Of a stretch of 64,000 nucleotides of DNA, positions 55,201 through 64,000 are shown piece after piece. The DNA lies in assembly GCF_016031615.1 (NCBI RefSeq), contig NZ_JACYXC010000001.1, positions 3,968,001 through 4,032,000 of the forward strand, in the 5' to 3' direction. The stretch is from Streptomyces pactum (GTDB lineage: Bacteria > Actinomycetota > Actinomycetes > Streptomycetales > Streptomycetaceae). The translations under genes and the position numbers were made by a program. Position 1 is the first letter of the stretch, and each line of letters begins with the position of its first letter. The notes below the pieces were generated by a model. The model did no database searches. It had not been told where the DNA came from and saw only the letters and a list, made by a program, of their open reading frames with translations.

Positions 55201-56282
55201 GCCCGGCCTCCGCCCCGCGCGCCGGGCAGGGCCGCCGCGTCCCCCGGCGGAGCGGCGCCCGCCGGGGGCGCCGTACCGGCCCCGGGAACGGCCGCCGCCG
55301 GCGACAGCGCGCCCTCCCGCGCCGGCTGCTCCCCCGTGTCCGCGCCGCCCGGGCTCCCCGCAGCAGCCCCGGTGGCTATCCGCAGGAAGACCTCCTCCAG
55401 CGAGGCCGTCCGGGCGTCGAGAGCCGCCAGTTCCACCCGCGCCTCCCGCGCCCACAGCAGCAGGCCGGTGGCGGTGCGCTGGAGATCGCCGGTGCGCAGC
55501 AGAACCCGCCGCCCGGAGATCTCGTGGCCGGTGACGCCGAGCGGTGCGAGTGGCGGCAGATCGCCGAGGAAGTACCCCTCCGGCAACTGGAAGGAGATCC
55601 GCGACGGATGGCCCGCGACCACCTCCGCCACCCGGCCGGTGGCGGCGACGCGGCCCTCGTGGAGGATCGCCAGCCGGTCGGCCAGCTCCTCCGCCTCCTC
55701 CAGGTAGTGCGTGGTCAGCAGCGTGGTGGTGCCGCTGTCGCGCAGCGCGCGCACCAGCGCCCAGGTGTCCCGGCGACCCTCCGCGTCCAGCCCGGTGGTC
55801 GGCTCGTCCAGGAAGAGCACCTCCGGCCGCCCCAGCAGCGCCAGTGCCAGGTCCAGCCGGCGCCGCTCACCTCCGGAGAGCTGCTTGACCCGCACCCTGC
55901 GCCGTCCGGCCAGCCCGACCAGCTCCAGCGCCTCCCCCTCCGGACGGGCGCCGCTGGTGCAGCCGGCCCACATGCGGATGGTCTCCGCGACCGTCAGCTC
56001 GGAGGGGAACCCGCCTTCCTGGAGCATCACCCCGGTCCTCGGCCGCACCAGGTCCCGCCGGTCGAACGGATCGTGCCCCAGCACCCGCACCGCCCCCTCG
56101 GCGGGCCGGGCCAGCCCCTCCAGCAGCTCGACGGTGGAGGTCTTCCCCGCGCCGTTCGTGCCCAGCAGGGCGAAGATCTCCCCACGTCGCACCGAGAACG
56201 AGACGCCCCGCACCGCCGCGAACCCTCCGGAATAGCGGCGCCACACCCCCGCGGCCTCGATCACACTTTCGCCGTTGTCCAT
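55197..56282 (-). CDS. ABC transporter ATP-binding protein
   Basis: 361 residues. Walker A GTNGAGKTS near residue 42, Q-loop VMLQEGGFPSELTV, signature LSGGERRRLDLALAL, Walker B VLFLDEPTTGLDAEG, H-loop LLTTHYLEEAE. About 60 C-terminal residues are Ala/Pro/Gly low complexity. First gene of the four-gene operon ATPase-permease-kinase-regulator. Confidence 0.93.
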   Translation of the reverse strand: MDNGESVIEAAGVWRRYSGGFAAVRGVSFSVRRGEIFALLGTNGAGKTSTVELLEGLARPAEGAVRVLGHDPFDRRDLVRPRTGVMLQEGGFPSELTVAETIRMWAGCTSGARPEGEALELVGLAGRRRVRVKQLSGGERRRLDLALALLGRPEVLFLDEPTTGLDAEGRRDTWALVRALRDSGTTTLLTTHYLEEAEELADRLAILHEGRVAATGRVAEVVAGHPSRISFQLPEGYFLGDLPPLAPLGVTGHEISGRRVLLRTGDLQRTATGLLLWAREARVELAALDARTASLEEVFLRIATGAAAGSPGGADTGEQPAREGALSPAAAVPGAGTAPPAGAAPPGDAAALPGARGGGRA

Positions 56283-56336
56283 GACTCCAGCGTCCGGCCC
56301 GTCCAGGGCATCGGGCAGTGCGAACTGTCATCACCT

Positions 56337-56356
56337 CACATGACGAATGTCATGTG
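56337..56356. promoter_or_regulatory. Response-regulator operator upstream of the ABC operon
   Basis: CACATGAC, four bases GAAT, GTCATGTG: a perfect 8-4-8 inverted repeat 54 bases before the ATPase start, with an extra half site GTCAT at 56328-56332. This TGAC-N4-GTCA type matches sites of NarL/DesR regulators. Confidence 0.75.
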
Positions 56357-56409
56357 CGAGGGAAGGGCGGGCCGGAAGCAGGAAGGAAACAGGGAAACGG
56401 AAGCACGAC

Positions 56410-56444
56410 GAAGAGGCCCCGGTCGTGATGACCGGGGCCTCTTC
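56410..56444 (-). terminator. Terminator of the tRNA-Gly pair
   Basis: Perfect 14-base arms GAAGAGGCCCCGGT and ACCGGGGCCTCTTC with a 7-base loop, just beyond the tRNA 3' end. Confidence 0.88.
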
Positions 56445-56450
56445 GAACTG

Positions 56451-56523
56451 AGCGGACGACGAGATTCGAACTCGCGACCCTCACCTTGGCAAGGTGATGC
56501 TCTACCAACTGAGCCACGTCCGC
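56451..56523 (-). tRNA. tRNA-Gly (anticodon GCC), second copy
   Basis: Canonical cloverleaf: acceptor GCGGACG / CGTCCGC, anticodon loop TTGCCAA, T loop TTCGAAT. Differs from the copy at 52226 in the anticodon stem and one acceptor-adjacent position. CCA is not encoded. Confidence 0.95.
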
Positions 56524-56601
56524 ATGCCCCCGACCGGCTTTCACCGGGCGGCGCGAACACCACTCTACCTGATCCACTGAAGTGGTCCGGTAGGTGATGA
56601 G

Positions 56602-56673
56602 AGCGGGTGACAGGGATCGCACACTGCGCCTCCCCCTTGGAAAGGGGGCGCTCTACTACTGAGCTACACCCGC
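56602..56673 (-). tRNA. tRNA-Gly (anticodon UCC) with abnormal T arm
   Basis: Acceptor GCGGGTG / CACCCGC, D arm GCTCAGTAGTAGAGC and anticodon stem CCCCC / GGGGG around TTTCCAA are normal. The T arm reads GCAGTGTGCGATCCCTGT: only about four pairs form (GCAG with CTGT) and the invariant TTC is replaced by TGTGC. Co-transcribed with the GCC tRNA 78 bases downstream. TAGAGT (56724-56729, minus strand) is a likely -10 box. Confidence 0.8.
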
Positions 56674-57095
56674 GTGACCTCTGGGGTTCCGGCCTTTCGG
56701 CCTCGCCCCTCGGCGTGCTCCAGACTCTAGCGGATCACCGGGGGTGGTGTGCAACTCGGCGGGAGCGACCGGCCGTCCGCCGTTCGCGCCGTCCGGGATT
56801 CCACCCCCGCGCCCGGCCTCCGGAGCCCGCGCCCCCGCGCGCCGGGGCCGGGTGCCGTGGCCGGCCGGGCGCGGACCCGCCACCCGCCGGAGGGCGCGGG
56901 GACCCTGTCCACCGCCCGCCGGGCGGCACGGACGCGACGCCTCCGGGAGGGCCGCCGCCGGGTCCGTTACCGCCGCGGCGCCGAGGCGCGACCGCCCGGC
57001 GTCACGCCCGGAGGCCGGCGCCCGCCCGACGTTCGCGTCCGTCCGGCGGCTCACGTCCGCCGGGCCGGCACGTCCGTCCGGCGGACGGCGTCCGC
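56674..57095. other. Spacer between tRNA pair and lsrL
   Basis: 422 bases without a gene. Holds the tRNA promoter (TTGCAC at 56749-56754 and TAGAGT at 56724-56729 on the minus strand, 19 apart); the rest is GC-rich simple sequence. Confidence 0.5.
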
Positions 57096-57413
57096 TCAAC
57101 CCGCCTCGTTGAACGCCTCGTAGACCTTCTTCGGAATGCGGCCGCGCGGGGGGACCTCCATGCCGTTGGAGCGCGCCCAGGCGCGTACCGCCGCCGGGTC
57201 CGGGGCCACCGCCGTGCGGCGGTACGCCTTGCCGGAGCGGGACCGCTTGCGGCCGGCCTCCACGAAAGGCGCCAGAGCCCCCCGCAGTTTCTTCGCGTTG
57301 GCGGAGCTGAGGTCGATCTCGTACGACCTGCCGTCGAGACCGAAGACGACCGTCTCCTCGGCTTCTCCGCCGTCGATGTCGTCAGAGAGCGTGACCACTA
57401 CGCGCTGCGCCAC
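57096..57413 (-). CDS. lsrL: Lsr2-family nucleoid-associated protein
   Basis: 105 residues starting VAQRVVVTLSDDIDGGEAEETVVFGLDG; dimerisation domain 1-60, and a C-terminal AT-hook-like DNA-binding part VRAWARSNGMEVPPRGRIPKKVYEAF with the RGR core. It binds AT-rich DNA in the minor groove and silences acquired genes. The position next to purS corresponds to the second Lsr2 paralogue (LsrL) of Streptomyces as I remember it. GTG with AAAGGA nine bases upstream. Confidence 0.92.
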   Translation of the reverse strand: MAQRVVVTLSDDIDGGEAEETVVFGLDGRSYEIDLSSANAKKLRGALAPFVEAGRKRSRSGKAYRRTAVAPDPAAVRAWARSNGMEVPPRGRIPKKVYEAFNEAG

Positions 57414-57716
57414 GATATCGGTCCTTTCGGGCTGCATCGATGCGTTGAGGTGCATAGATGCCGGGTGTGAAGGAGTATGGAGTCAATGCTTTTTCATTTG
57501 TACAGCGACGGGCAATGCATTGTGAAGCCCTGAGAATTCCGTCCGCGTGTCACGTCGCAATCGGGACCATACGTTTTACCGCGTCCCATTCCCTAGTGCT
57601 TCCCCGTGCCGATGCTTAAACGTGACCGGGCCGCCTCCATATCTACTCGCGTAGATTTTTCCGCGGGGTACGCTGAGGGCACCGCCTTACGCACCACATC
57701 ACCACCGGGAGTGCCA
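57414..57716. other. Divergent control region lsrL-purSQL
   Basis: 303 bases, clearly AT-richer than the rest of the window (57470-57660), which may itself attract Lsr2-type proteins. Contains the operator at 57641-57656 and the -10 box TACGCT (57669-57674) of purS. Confidence 0.6.
57641..57656. promoter_or_regulatory. Operator candidate over the purS -35 region
   Basis: ATCTAC-TCGC-GTAGAT, a perfect 6-4-6 inverted repeat followed by five T. With TACGCT as -10, the -35 would fall at about 57646-57651, inside the palindrome, so a bound protein would block the promoter. The binding protein is unknown. Confidence 0.55.
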
Positions 57717-57983
57717 GTGGCACGCGTCGTAGTCGACGTCATGCTCAAGCCGGAGATCCTCGACCCGCAGGGCCAGGCGGTGCACCGTGCACTGCCCCGC
57801 CTCGGATTCGAGGGGATCTCCGACGTTCGTCAGGGCAAGCGCTTTGAACTCGAAGTGGAGGGGCCCGTCGACGACGCCGCCCTCGCCCGTATCCGGGAGA
57901 TGGCAGAAACCTTCCTCGCCAACACCGTCATCGAGGACTTCACCGTGAAGATCGAGGACGCCGACGTGAAGGCCGAATCGTGA
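57717..57983 (+). CDS. purS: FGAM synthase subunit PurS
   Basis: 88 residues starting VARVVVDVMLKPEILDPQGQAVHRAL, with FEGISDVRQGKRFEL, the normal small PurS. It forms the complex with PurQ and PurL that amidates FGAR. GTG with GGGAG six bases upstream. Overlaps purQ by four bases. Confidence 0.95.
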   Translation: MARVVVDVMLKPEILDPQGQAVHRALPRLGFEGISDVRQGKRFELEVEGPVDDAALARIREMAETFLANTVIEDFTVKIEDADVKAES

Positions 57984-58689
57984 CCGCGCGCGTCGGAGTC
58001 GTCACTTTCCCGGGAACCCTGGACGATCGCGACACCCAGCGCGCCGTTCGTCTCGCCGGTCTGGAAGCGGTACCGCTGTGGCACCGTGACAAGGATCTCA
58101 AGCAGGTTGACGCGGTCGTGCTGCCCGGCGGCTTCTCCTACGGGGACTATCTGCGGGCCGGTGCGATCTCCCGGTTCTCCCCGGTCATGGAGTCGGTCGT
58201 CGAGCAGGCCCGGGGCGGCATGCCCGTCCTCGGCATCTGCAACGGCTTTCAGGTCCTGACCGAGACGCATCTGCTCCCCGGCGCGATGCTGCGCAACGAC
58301 CACCTGCACTTCATCTGCCGTGACCAGAAGCTGCGGGTGGAGAACGCCGGCACCGCCTGGACCACCTCCTACGAGGCGGGCCAGGAGATCAGCATTCCGC
58401 TGAAGAACATCGACGGCCGGTACGTCGCCGCCGAGCGGGTCCTGGACGAGCTGGAGGCGGAGGGCCGGGTGGTCGTCCGCTACGTCGGCGGCGGCCTGGG
58501 CGGCCACCCGCTCCAGGAGCGCCGGAACCCCAACGGCTCGCTCCGCGACATCGCCGGCATCACCAACGCCGCCGGCAACGTGGTGGGCCTGATGCCGCAT
58601 CCCGAACACGCCGTGGAGCCGCTCATCGGCACCGGCCGCACCGACGGCCTCGGTTTCTTCACCTCCATCCTCAAGAAGCTGGTCAACTC

Positions 58690-58693
<4 letters not shown>
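57980..58693 (+). CDS. purQ: FGAM synthase glutaminase subunit PurQ
   Basis: 237 residues, class I glutamine amidotransferase. GVVTFPGTLDDRDTQRAV, PGGFSYGDYLRAGAI, nucleophile elbow VLGICNGFQVL (Cys near residue 87), and the catalytic His-Glu in MPHPEHAVEP. It hydrolyses glutamine and passes ammonia to PurL. Starts in the GTGA overlap with purS, ends in the ATGA overlap with purL. Confidence 0.96.
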
Positions 58694-60939
<2,246 letters not shown>

Positions 60940-60967
60940 CGCGCCCGGCCGGGCGCGGCGACCTCAC

Positions 60968-61002
60968 GGGGCCCCGGCGGACCGAGCGTCCGCCGGGGCC
61001 CC
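60968..61002 (+). terminator. Terminator of purSQL
   Basis: Perfect 14-base arms GGGGCCCCGGCGGA and TCCGCCGGGGCCCC around a 7-base loop, 28 bases after the purL stop. The remaining spacer (61003-61265) is GC-rich, with GGGCGGTGCCGGGCCGGTG-like repeats and no gene. Confidence 0.85.
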
Positions 61003-61265
61003 GGTGTGTCCGGGACGCGGTCGGGGCCCTGGCGGGCGGGTACGGGGCCTGCCGGGCCGGTGCCGCGGCCGTTCGGGGTGGGGTCGGACGGGTTCGGGTG
61101 TGCCCCCCGCCGTTCGGGGCGGGCGCCCGGCCGTGCCGTTGCCGGGAACGCCGGCCGGCGCGGGGCGATCCGGTGCGCCGGGCGTGATCGGGCGGTGCCG
61201 GGCCGGTGCCGGGGGTGATCGGGCTGTCCGGGGCGGTGCCGGTGGTGCTGGGTATGCTCGCCGGT

Positions 61266-62093
61266 ATGCCCGCCGCGCCCCGCAAGTCCCGTGCCCGGAC
61301 GTACGACTTCGCCAGGACCCACGCCGCGGTCGCGGCCCAGCTGGACCACGTGCGCGACGCGGTGGGCCGGCTCACCGACGAGCAGCTGGCCGCGCCCACC
61401 CGGCTGTCCGGGCCGGCGGACACCGGCGGTGCCGGGGCGGTGTGGACGGTACGGGACCTGGTCGCCCACCTCGTCCTGGTGGTGGAGCACGTGAACCGGA
61501 ACCTGGAGCAGCCCGCGCCACCGGCCGTGGAGGTCACCCTCACCGACTGGGTGTTCGCCACCGCCACGTTCGCCGGGGCGATCGGCGACGACGCCCGGTC
61601 CGCCGCCGGGAGCGCCGACCTCGCCGAGTCGCTGGACCGGGCGGCCGCCCGTTTCGCCGAACTGGTGCCGCCGGCCCACCCGGACCGGCTGCTGGCGGCC
61701 CGGGTGGGTGCCATCCGGTTGGACGACTTCCTGGTCACCCGCTGTGTCGAACTGGTGGTGCACACCGACGACCTGGCCGCCGCCACCGGTGCGGAGATCC
61801 GTTACGACCGGCAGGCGCTGGCCGCCGCGGTCCGGGTGCTCGCCGACGCGCTGGCGGCCAGGGCGCCCGGCGGTTCGGTGGAGGTCCGGGTGCCGCCGTT
61901 CGCCGTCGTGCAGTGCGTCGAGGGCCCCCGGCACACCCGCGGCACGCCGCCCAACGTGGTGGAGACGGACCCGCTGACCTGGCTCCGGCTGGCCACCGGG
62001 CGGCGGACCTGGGCGGAGGCGGTCGAGGCGGCGGAGGTCACCGCGAGTGGCGAGCGGGCCGATCTGTCGGGGCTGCTCCCGCTGCTCGGCTGA
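61266..62093 (+). CDS. Maleylpyruvate isomerase-type mycothiol-dependent protein
   Basis: 275 residues. N-terminal DinB-like helical bundle (WTVRDLVAHLVLVVEHVNRNL with a metal-binding His), RFAELVPP, RCVELVVHTDDL with a further conserved His, and a C-terminal sterol-carrier-like beta region (VEVRVPPFAVVQCVEG...TDPLTWLRLATGRRTWAEA). The family uses mycothiol as thiol cofactor; the exact substrate is unknown. TATGCT (61253-61258) seven bases before the ATG indicates a leaderless transcript. Confidence 0.85.
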   Translation: MPAAPRKSRARTYDFARTHAAVAAQLDHVRDAVGRLTDEQLAAPTRLSGPADTGGAGAVWTVRDLVAHLVLVVEHVNRNLEQPAPPAVEVTLTDWVFATATFAGAIGDDARSAAGSADLAESLDRAAARFAELVPPAHPDRLLAARVGAIRLDDFLVTRCVELVVHTDDLAAATGAEIRYDRQALAAAVRVLADALAARAPGGSVEVRVPPFAVVQCVEGPRHTRGTPPNVVETDPLTWLRLATGRRTWAEAVEAAEVTASGERADLSGLLPLLG

Positions 62094-62248
62094 CCCCGAC
62101 GGGCCCGCCCGACCGTCGGCCGGCCCCGCCCCCGTCGGCCGGCCCCGCCCCGACGGCCCGCCCGACGGCCGGCCCGGCTCCCGGTCGCCGACGTGCCCGG
62201 CCCTCCGCGAGCCGGTCCGCCCCGCCCCGCGGCCGGGCGCGCCGCCGG

Positions 62249-63760
62249 TCAGCCCCCGGCCGCGGGATAGGGCAGCAGGGTGGCGGCGGTGCGCTCCCAC
62301 GCGGTCCGGAGCGAGGCGAGCCGCTCCGGCTCCAGCGCCGCGCGGTCGGCCTGCTCCCGCGGGTCGTCCGGGATGTTGAACAGGTGGTCCCGGCCCTGCG
62401 CGTCCCGGTGGTACTTCCAGGCGCCGCGGCGCAGCGCCCGCTCCCCGCGCACCCGCCAGAACAGGTCCCGCTCGGGCAGCTCCTCGCCGCGCAGCAGGTA
62501 TCCGGCGAGGCTGGTGCCGTCCAGCGGGTGGGCCCGGTCCGGTCGGGCGCCGCCCACCTCCAGCAGGGTCGCGGTCCAGTCGGGGGTGTAGACCGGCTCG
62601 TGGGAGACCTGCGCGCCGCCGTCGATGCGGGCCGGCCAGCGCACGATGGTGGGCACCCGGATGCCGCCCTCCAGCAGCGTGAACTTCTCGCCGGACAGCG
62701 GCCACTGGTACGAGAACCGCTCACCGCCGTTGTCGCTGGCGAAGACGACCAGGGTGTTCTCCTCCTGGCCGGAGCGGCGGAGCGCGGCCAGCACCTCGCC
62801 GACGGAGCGGTCGAGGTCCTCGACCAGCTCGCGGTACTTCTCCAGCGAGCCGCCGTCGCGGTGGTTGAGCGCGCCCCGCTGCCCCGCCTTGATGCGCGCG
62901 GTCACCCGTGCGCTCTCCGCGGTGTCGCCCTCGGCTATCCACGGCCAGTGCGGGGTGGTGAAGTTCAGGTTGAGCAGCCACGGCTTTCGGTGGTCGCGGC
63001 CGATGTACTCGGCGGCCCGCTCGGTGATGATCCTCGTGTAGTAGCGCAGGTCCTGGTGGCTGACCTCGCCCTCGTAGAGGTCGTACTCGCCGGTCAGGCC
63101 GAGCTTGGAGTAGTACTCCAGGGCCCCGCCGAAGTTGCCGAAGAACGTCTCCCAGCCGGACTTGGTGGGGCTGTGGTCGGGCAGGTAGCCGCAGTGCCAC
63201 TTGCCGATCAGCGCGGTCGCGTACCCGGCGCCGCGCAGCAGCGAGGCCAGGGTGGGGTGGTTCGGCGGCAGCCCGGCGTCGGACCCGCCGGGGATCGGCT
63301 CGTGGAGGCCGCCGGGGGTGCGGCCGGGGAAGCGCCCGGTGTAGAGGCTGAACCGGGTGGGGGAGCAGGTCGAGGAGCCCGCGTAGGCGTGGGTGAAGCG
63401 CACCCCCTGGCGGGCGAGCCGGTCCAGGTGGGGGGTGTGGATGTGCGGGGAGCCGTACGAGGACAGGTCGGCCCAGCCGAGGTCGTCGGCGAGGATGAAG
63501 AGGATGTTGGGCCGGGGCGAACGGCGGTGGGTGGCCGCCCGGAACGGCCGCTCGCGGACGGCCCCGCGGCCGTCGGCGGCGGCTTCGGCGGCGGCGAGCC
63601 CGGTGGCCGCGGTGGCGGCCAGGCCGGCACCGGCGGAGACCGCGGCCAGCTGGCCGAAGCCGCGCCGGGACAGCGGTCGCCCGCTCGTGCCCGCGTCGTG
63701 GTGGTCGGGGGCGGTGCCGGGAGAGCGGTCGGCCGGCGAGGGACGGTCGTTCGAGGACAT
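62249..63760 (-). CDS. Tat-exported arylsulfatase-type sulfatase
   Basis: 503 residues from an ATG with AGGAG eight bases upstream. Twin-arginine signal LSRRGFGQLAAVSAGAG (residues 31-47). Sulfatase core: NILFILADDLGWADLSSYG with metal-binding Asp pair, CSPTR with the Cys that must be converted to formylglycine (near residue 128), GKWHCGY, FASDNGG. It hydrolyses sulfate esters outside the cytoplasm. The formylglycine-generating enzyme is not in the window; Cys-type sites are activated by an FGE protein encoded elsewhere. Confidence 0.93.
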   Translation of the reverse strand: MSSNDRPSPADRSPGTAPDHHDAGTSGRPLSRRGFGQLAAVSAGAGLAATAATGLAAAEAAADGRGAVRERPFRAATHRRSPRPNILFILADDLGWADLSSYGSPHIHTPHLDRLARQGVRFTHAYAGSSTCSPTRFSLYTGRFPGRTPGGLHEPIPGGSDAGLPPNHPTLASLLRGAGYATALIGKWHCGYLPDHSPTKSGWETFFGNFGGALEYYSKLGLTGEYDLYEGEVSHQDLRYYTRIITERAAEYIGRDHRKPWLLNLNFTTPHWPWIAEGDTAESARVTARIKAGQRGALNHRDGGSLEKYRELVEDLDRSVGEVLAALRRSGQEENTLVVFASDNGGERFSYQWPLSGEKFTLLEGGIRVPTIVRWPARIDGGAQVSHEPVYTPDWTATLLEVGGARPDRAHPLDGTSLAGYLLRGEELPERDLFWRVRGERALRRGAWKYHRDAQGRDHLFNIPDDPREQADRAALEPERLASLRTAWERTAATLLPYPAAGG

Positions 63761-64000
63761 GGCGGGACTCCTGGGGAGACGGGCGCTCCCGCCGGCGGCC
63801 GGTGGCCGGGTACGGCGTGGCACGGGCCGGGAGCGGGACGGGCTCCGGCACCGCCGTCACGCGGACGCGGCCGGGGAACGGACGGGCCCGTGCCGGCGGT
63901 GCGGCGGAAGCGGAGGGGCAGGGAGGGCGGGACAGGGCAGGGCAGGGCAGGGGCCGGACGGCCGGAACCGGGGAACGGCGCCGACCGCCCGGGGCCGGGA
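63761..64000. other. Spacer at the right window edge
   Basis: 240 bases upstream of the sulfatase gene. GGCAGGGCAGGGCA direct repeats at 63930-63950. No gene seen. Confidence 0.5.

Overview
The window is a very GC-rich stretch of an actinomycete chromosome, almost certainly Streptomyces or a close relative. Evidence: strong third-position G/C bias in every convincing gene, many GTG starts and leaderless starts, TTA codons confined to a regulator, an Lsr2-type nucleoid protein, mycothiol-type enzymes, kynurenine and purine genes in the arrangement familiar from Streptomyces, a perfect ParB site (4626-4641) and a perfect inverted pair of actinobacterial DnaA boxes (14206-14226). The last two suggest an origin-proximal location.

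Layout. 1-13.9 kb (+): a Gly/Cys-rich membrane mini-protein, DUF2617, a CoxG/SRPBCC protein, aldose epimerase, pyrE, parS, class II aldolase, an MFS exporter, DUF3151, the overlapping kynurenine operon (tryptophan dioxygenase, kynureninase, formamidase-like hydrolase) and a P450. 14.3-23.9 kb: a two-component system, two tandem secreted beta/gamma-crystallin proteins, an ABC exporter with a divergent MarR/GbsR-like regulator and operator, a diacylglycerol-kinase-like protein carrying Tyr/Gly repeats, and purA with a structured leader. 24-39 kb is an accessory region: a cluster of small unknown genes, a DUF6879 gene (frameshifted) paired with an XRE/DUF5753 regulator containing two TTA codons, a WYL regulator with a NIPSNAP protein, an oxidoreductase with an AraC regulator, a large Ser/Thr kinase with two repeated extracellular domains, a PfpI/MarR pair, and a class III aminotransferase followed by a GntR regulator. 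39-52 kb: purD with a divergent SLATT-like membrane protein, a TetR/SDR insertion with a small secreted peptide, a 1.4 kb repeat-rich desert, two conserved unknown proteins, purC, tRNA-Gly. 52-61 kb: a DesK/DesR-like two-component system and ABC-2 transporter (kinase broken at a G7 run), tRNA-Gly(UCC)-tRNA-Gly(GCC), lsrL, and the overlapping purS-purQ-purL operon. The window ends with a mycothiol-dependent maleylpyruvate-isomerase-like protein and a Tat-exported sulfatase.

How the genes connect: purA, purD, purC and purSQL supply most of the IMP/AMP branch together with pyrE for pyrimidines, but are spread as single transcription units. Several (pyrE, purD and others) share a TANNNT -10 box six to nine bases before the start codon, i.e. 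leaderless transcripts. The gene order left to right matches S. coelicolor SCO3653 down to SCO3629 and then SCO4066 up to SCO4081 (locus numbers from memory), which is what a large inversion around the origin would give, with its breakpoint in the 24-39 kb accessory region.

Three genes (DUF6879, a kinase linker, a histidine kinase) show frame shifts; two of them lie in G/C homopolymers, so sequencing error must be excluded before they are called biological.
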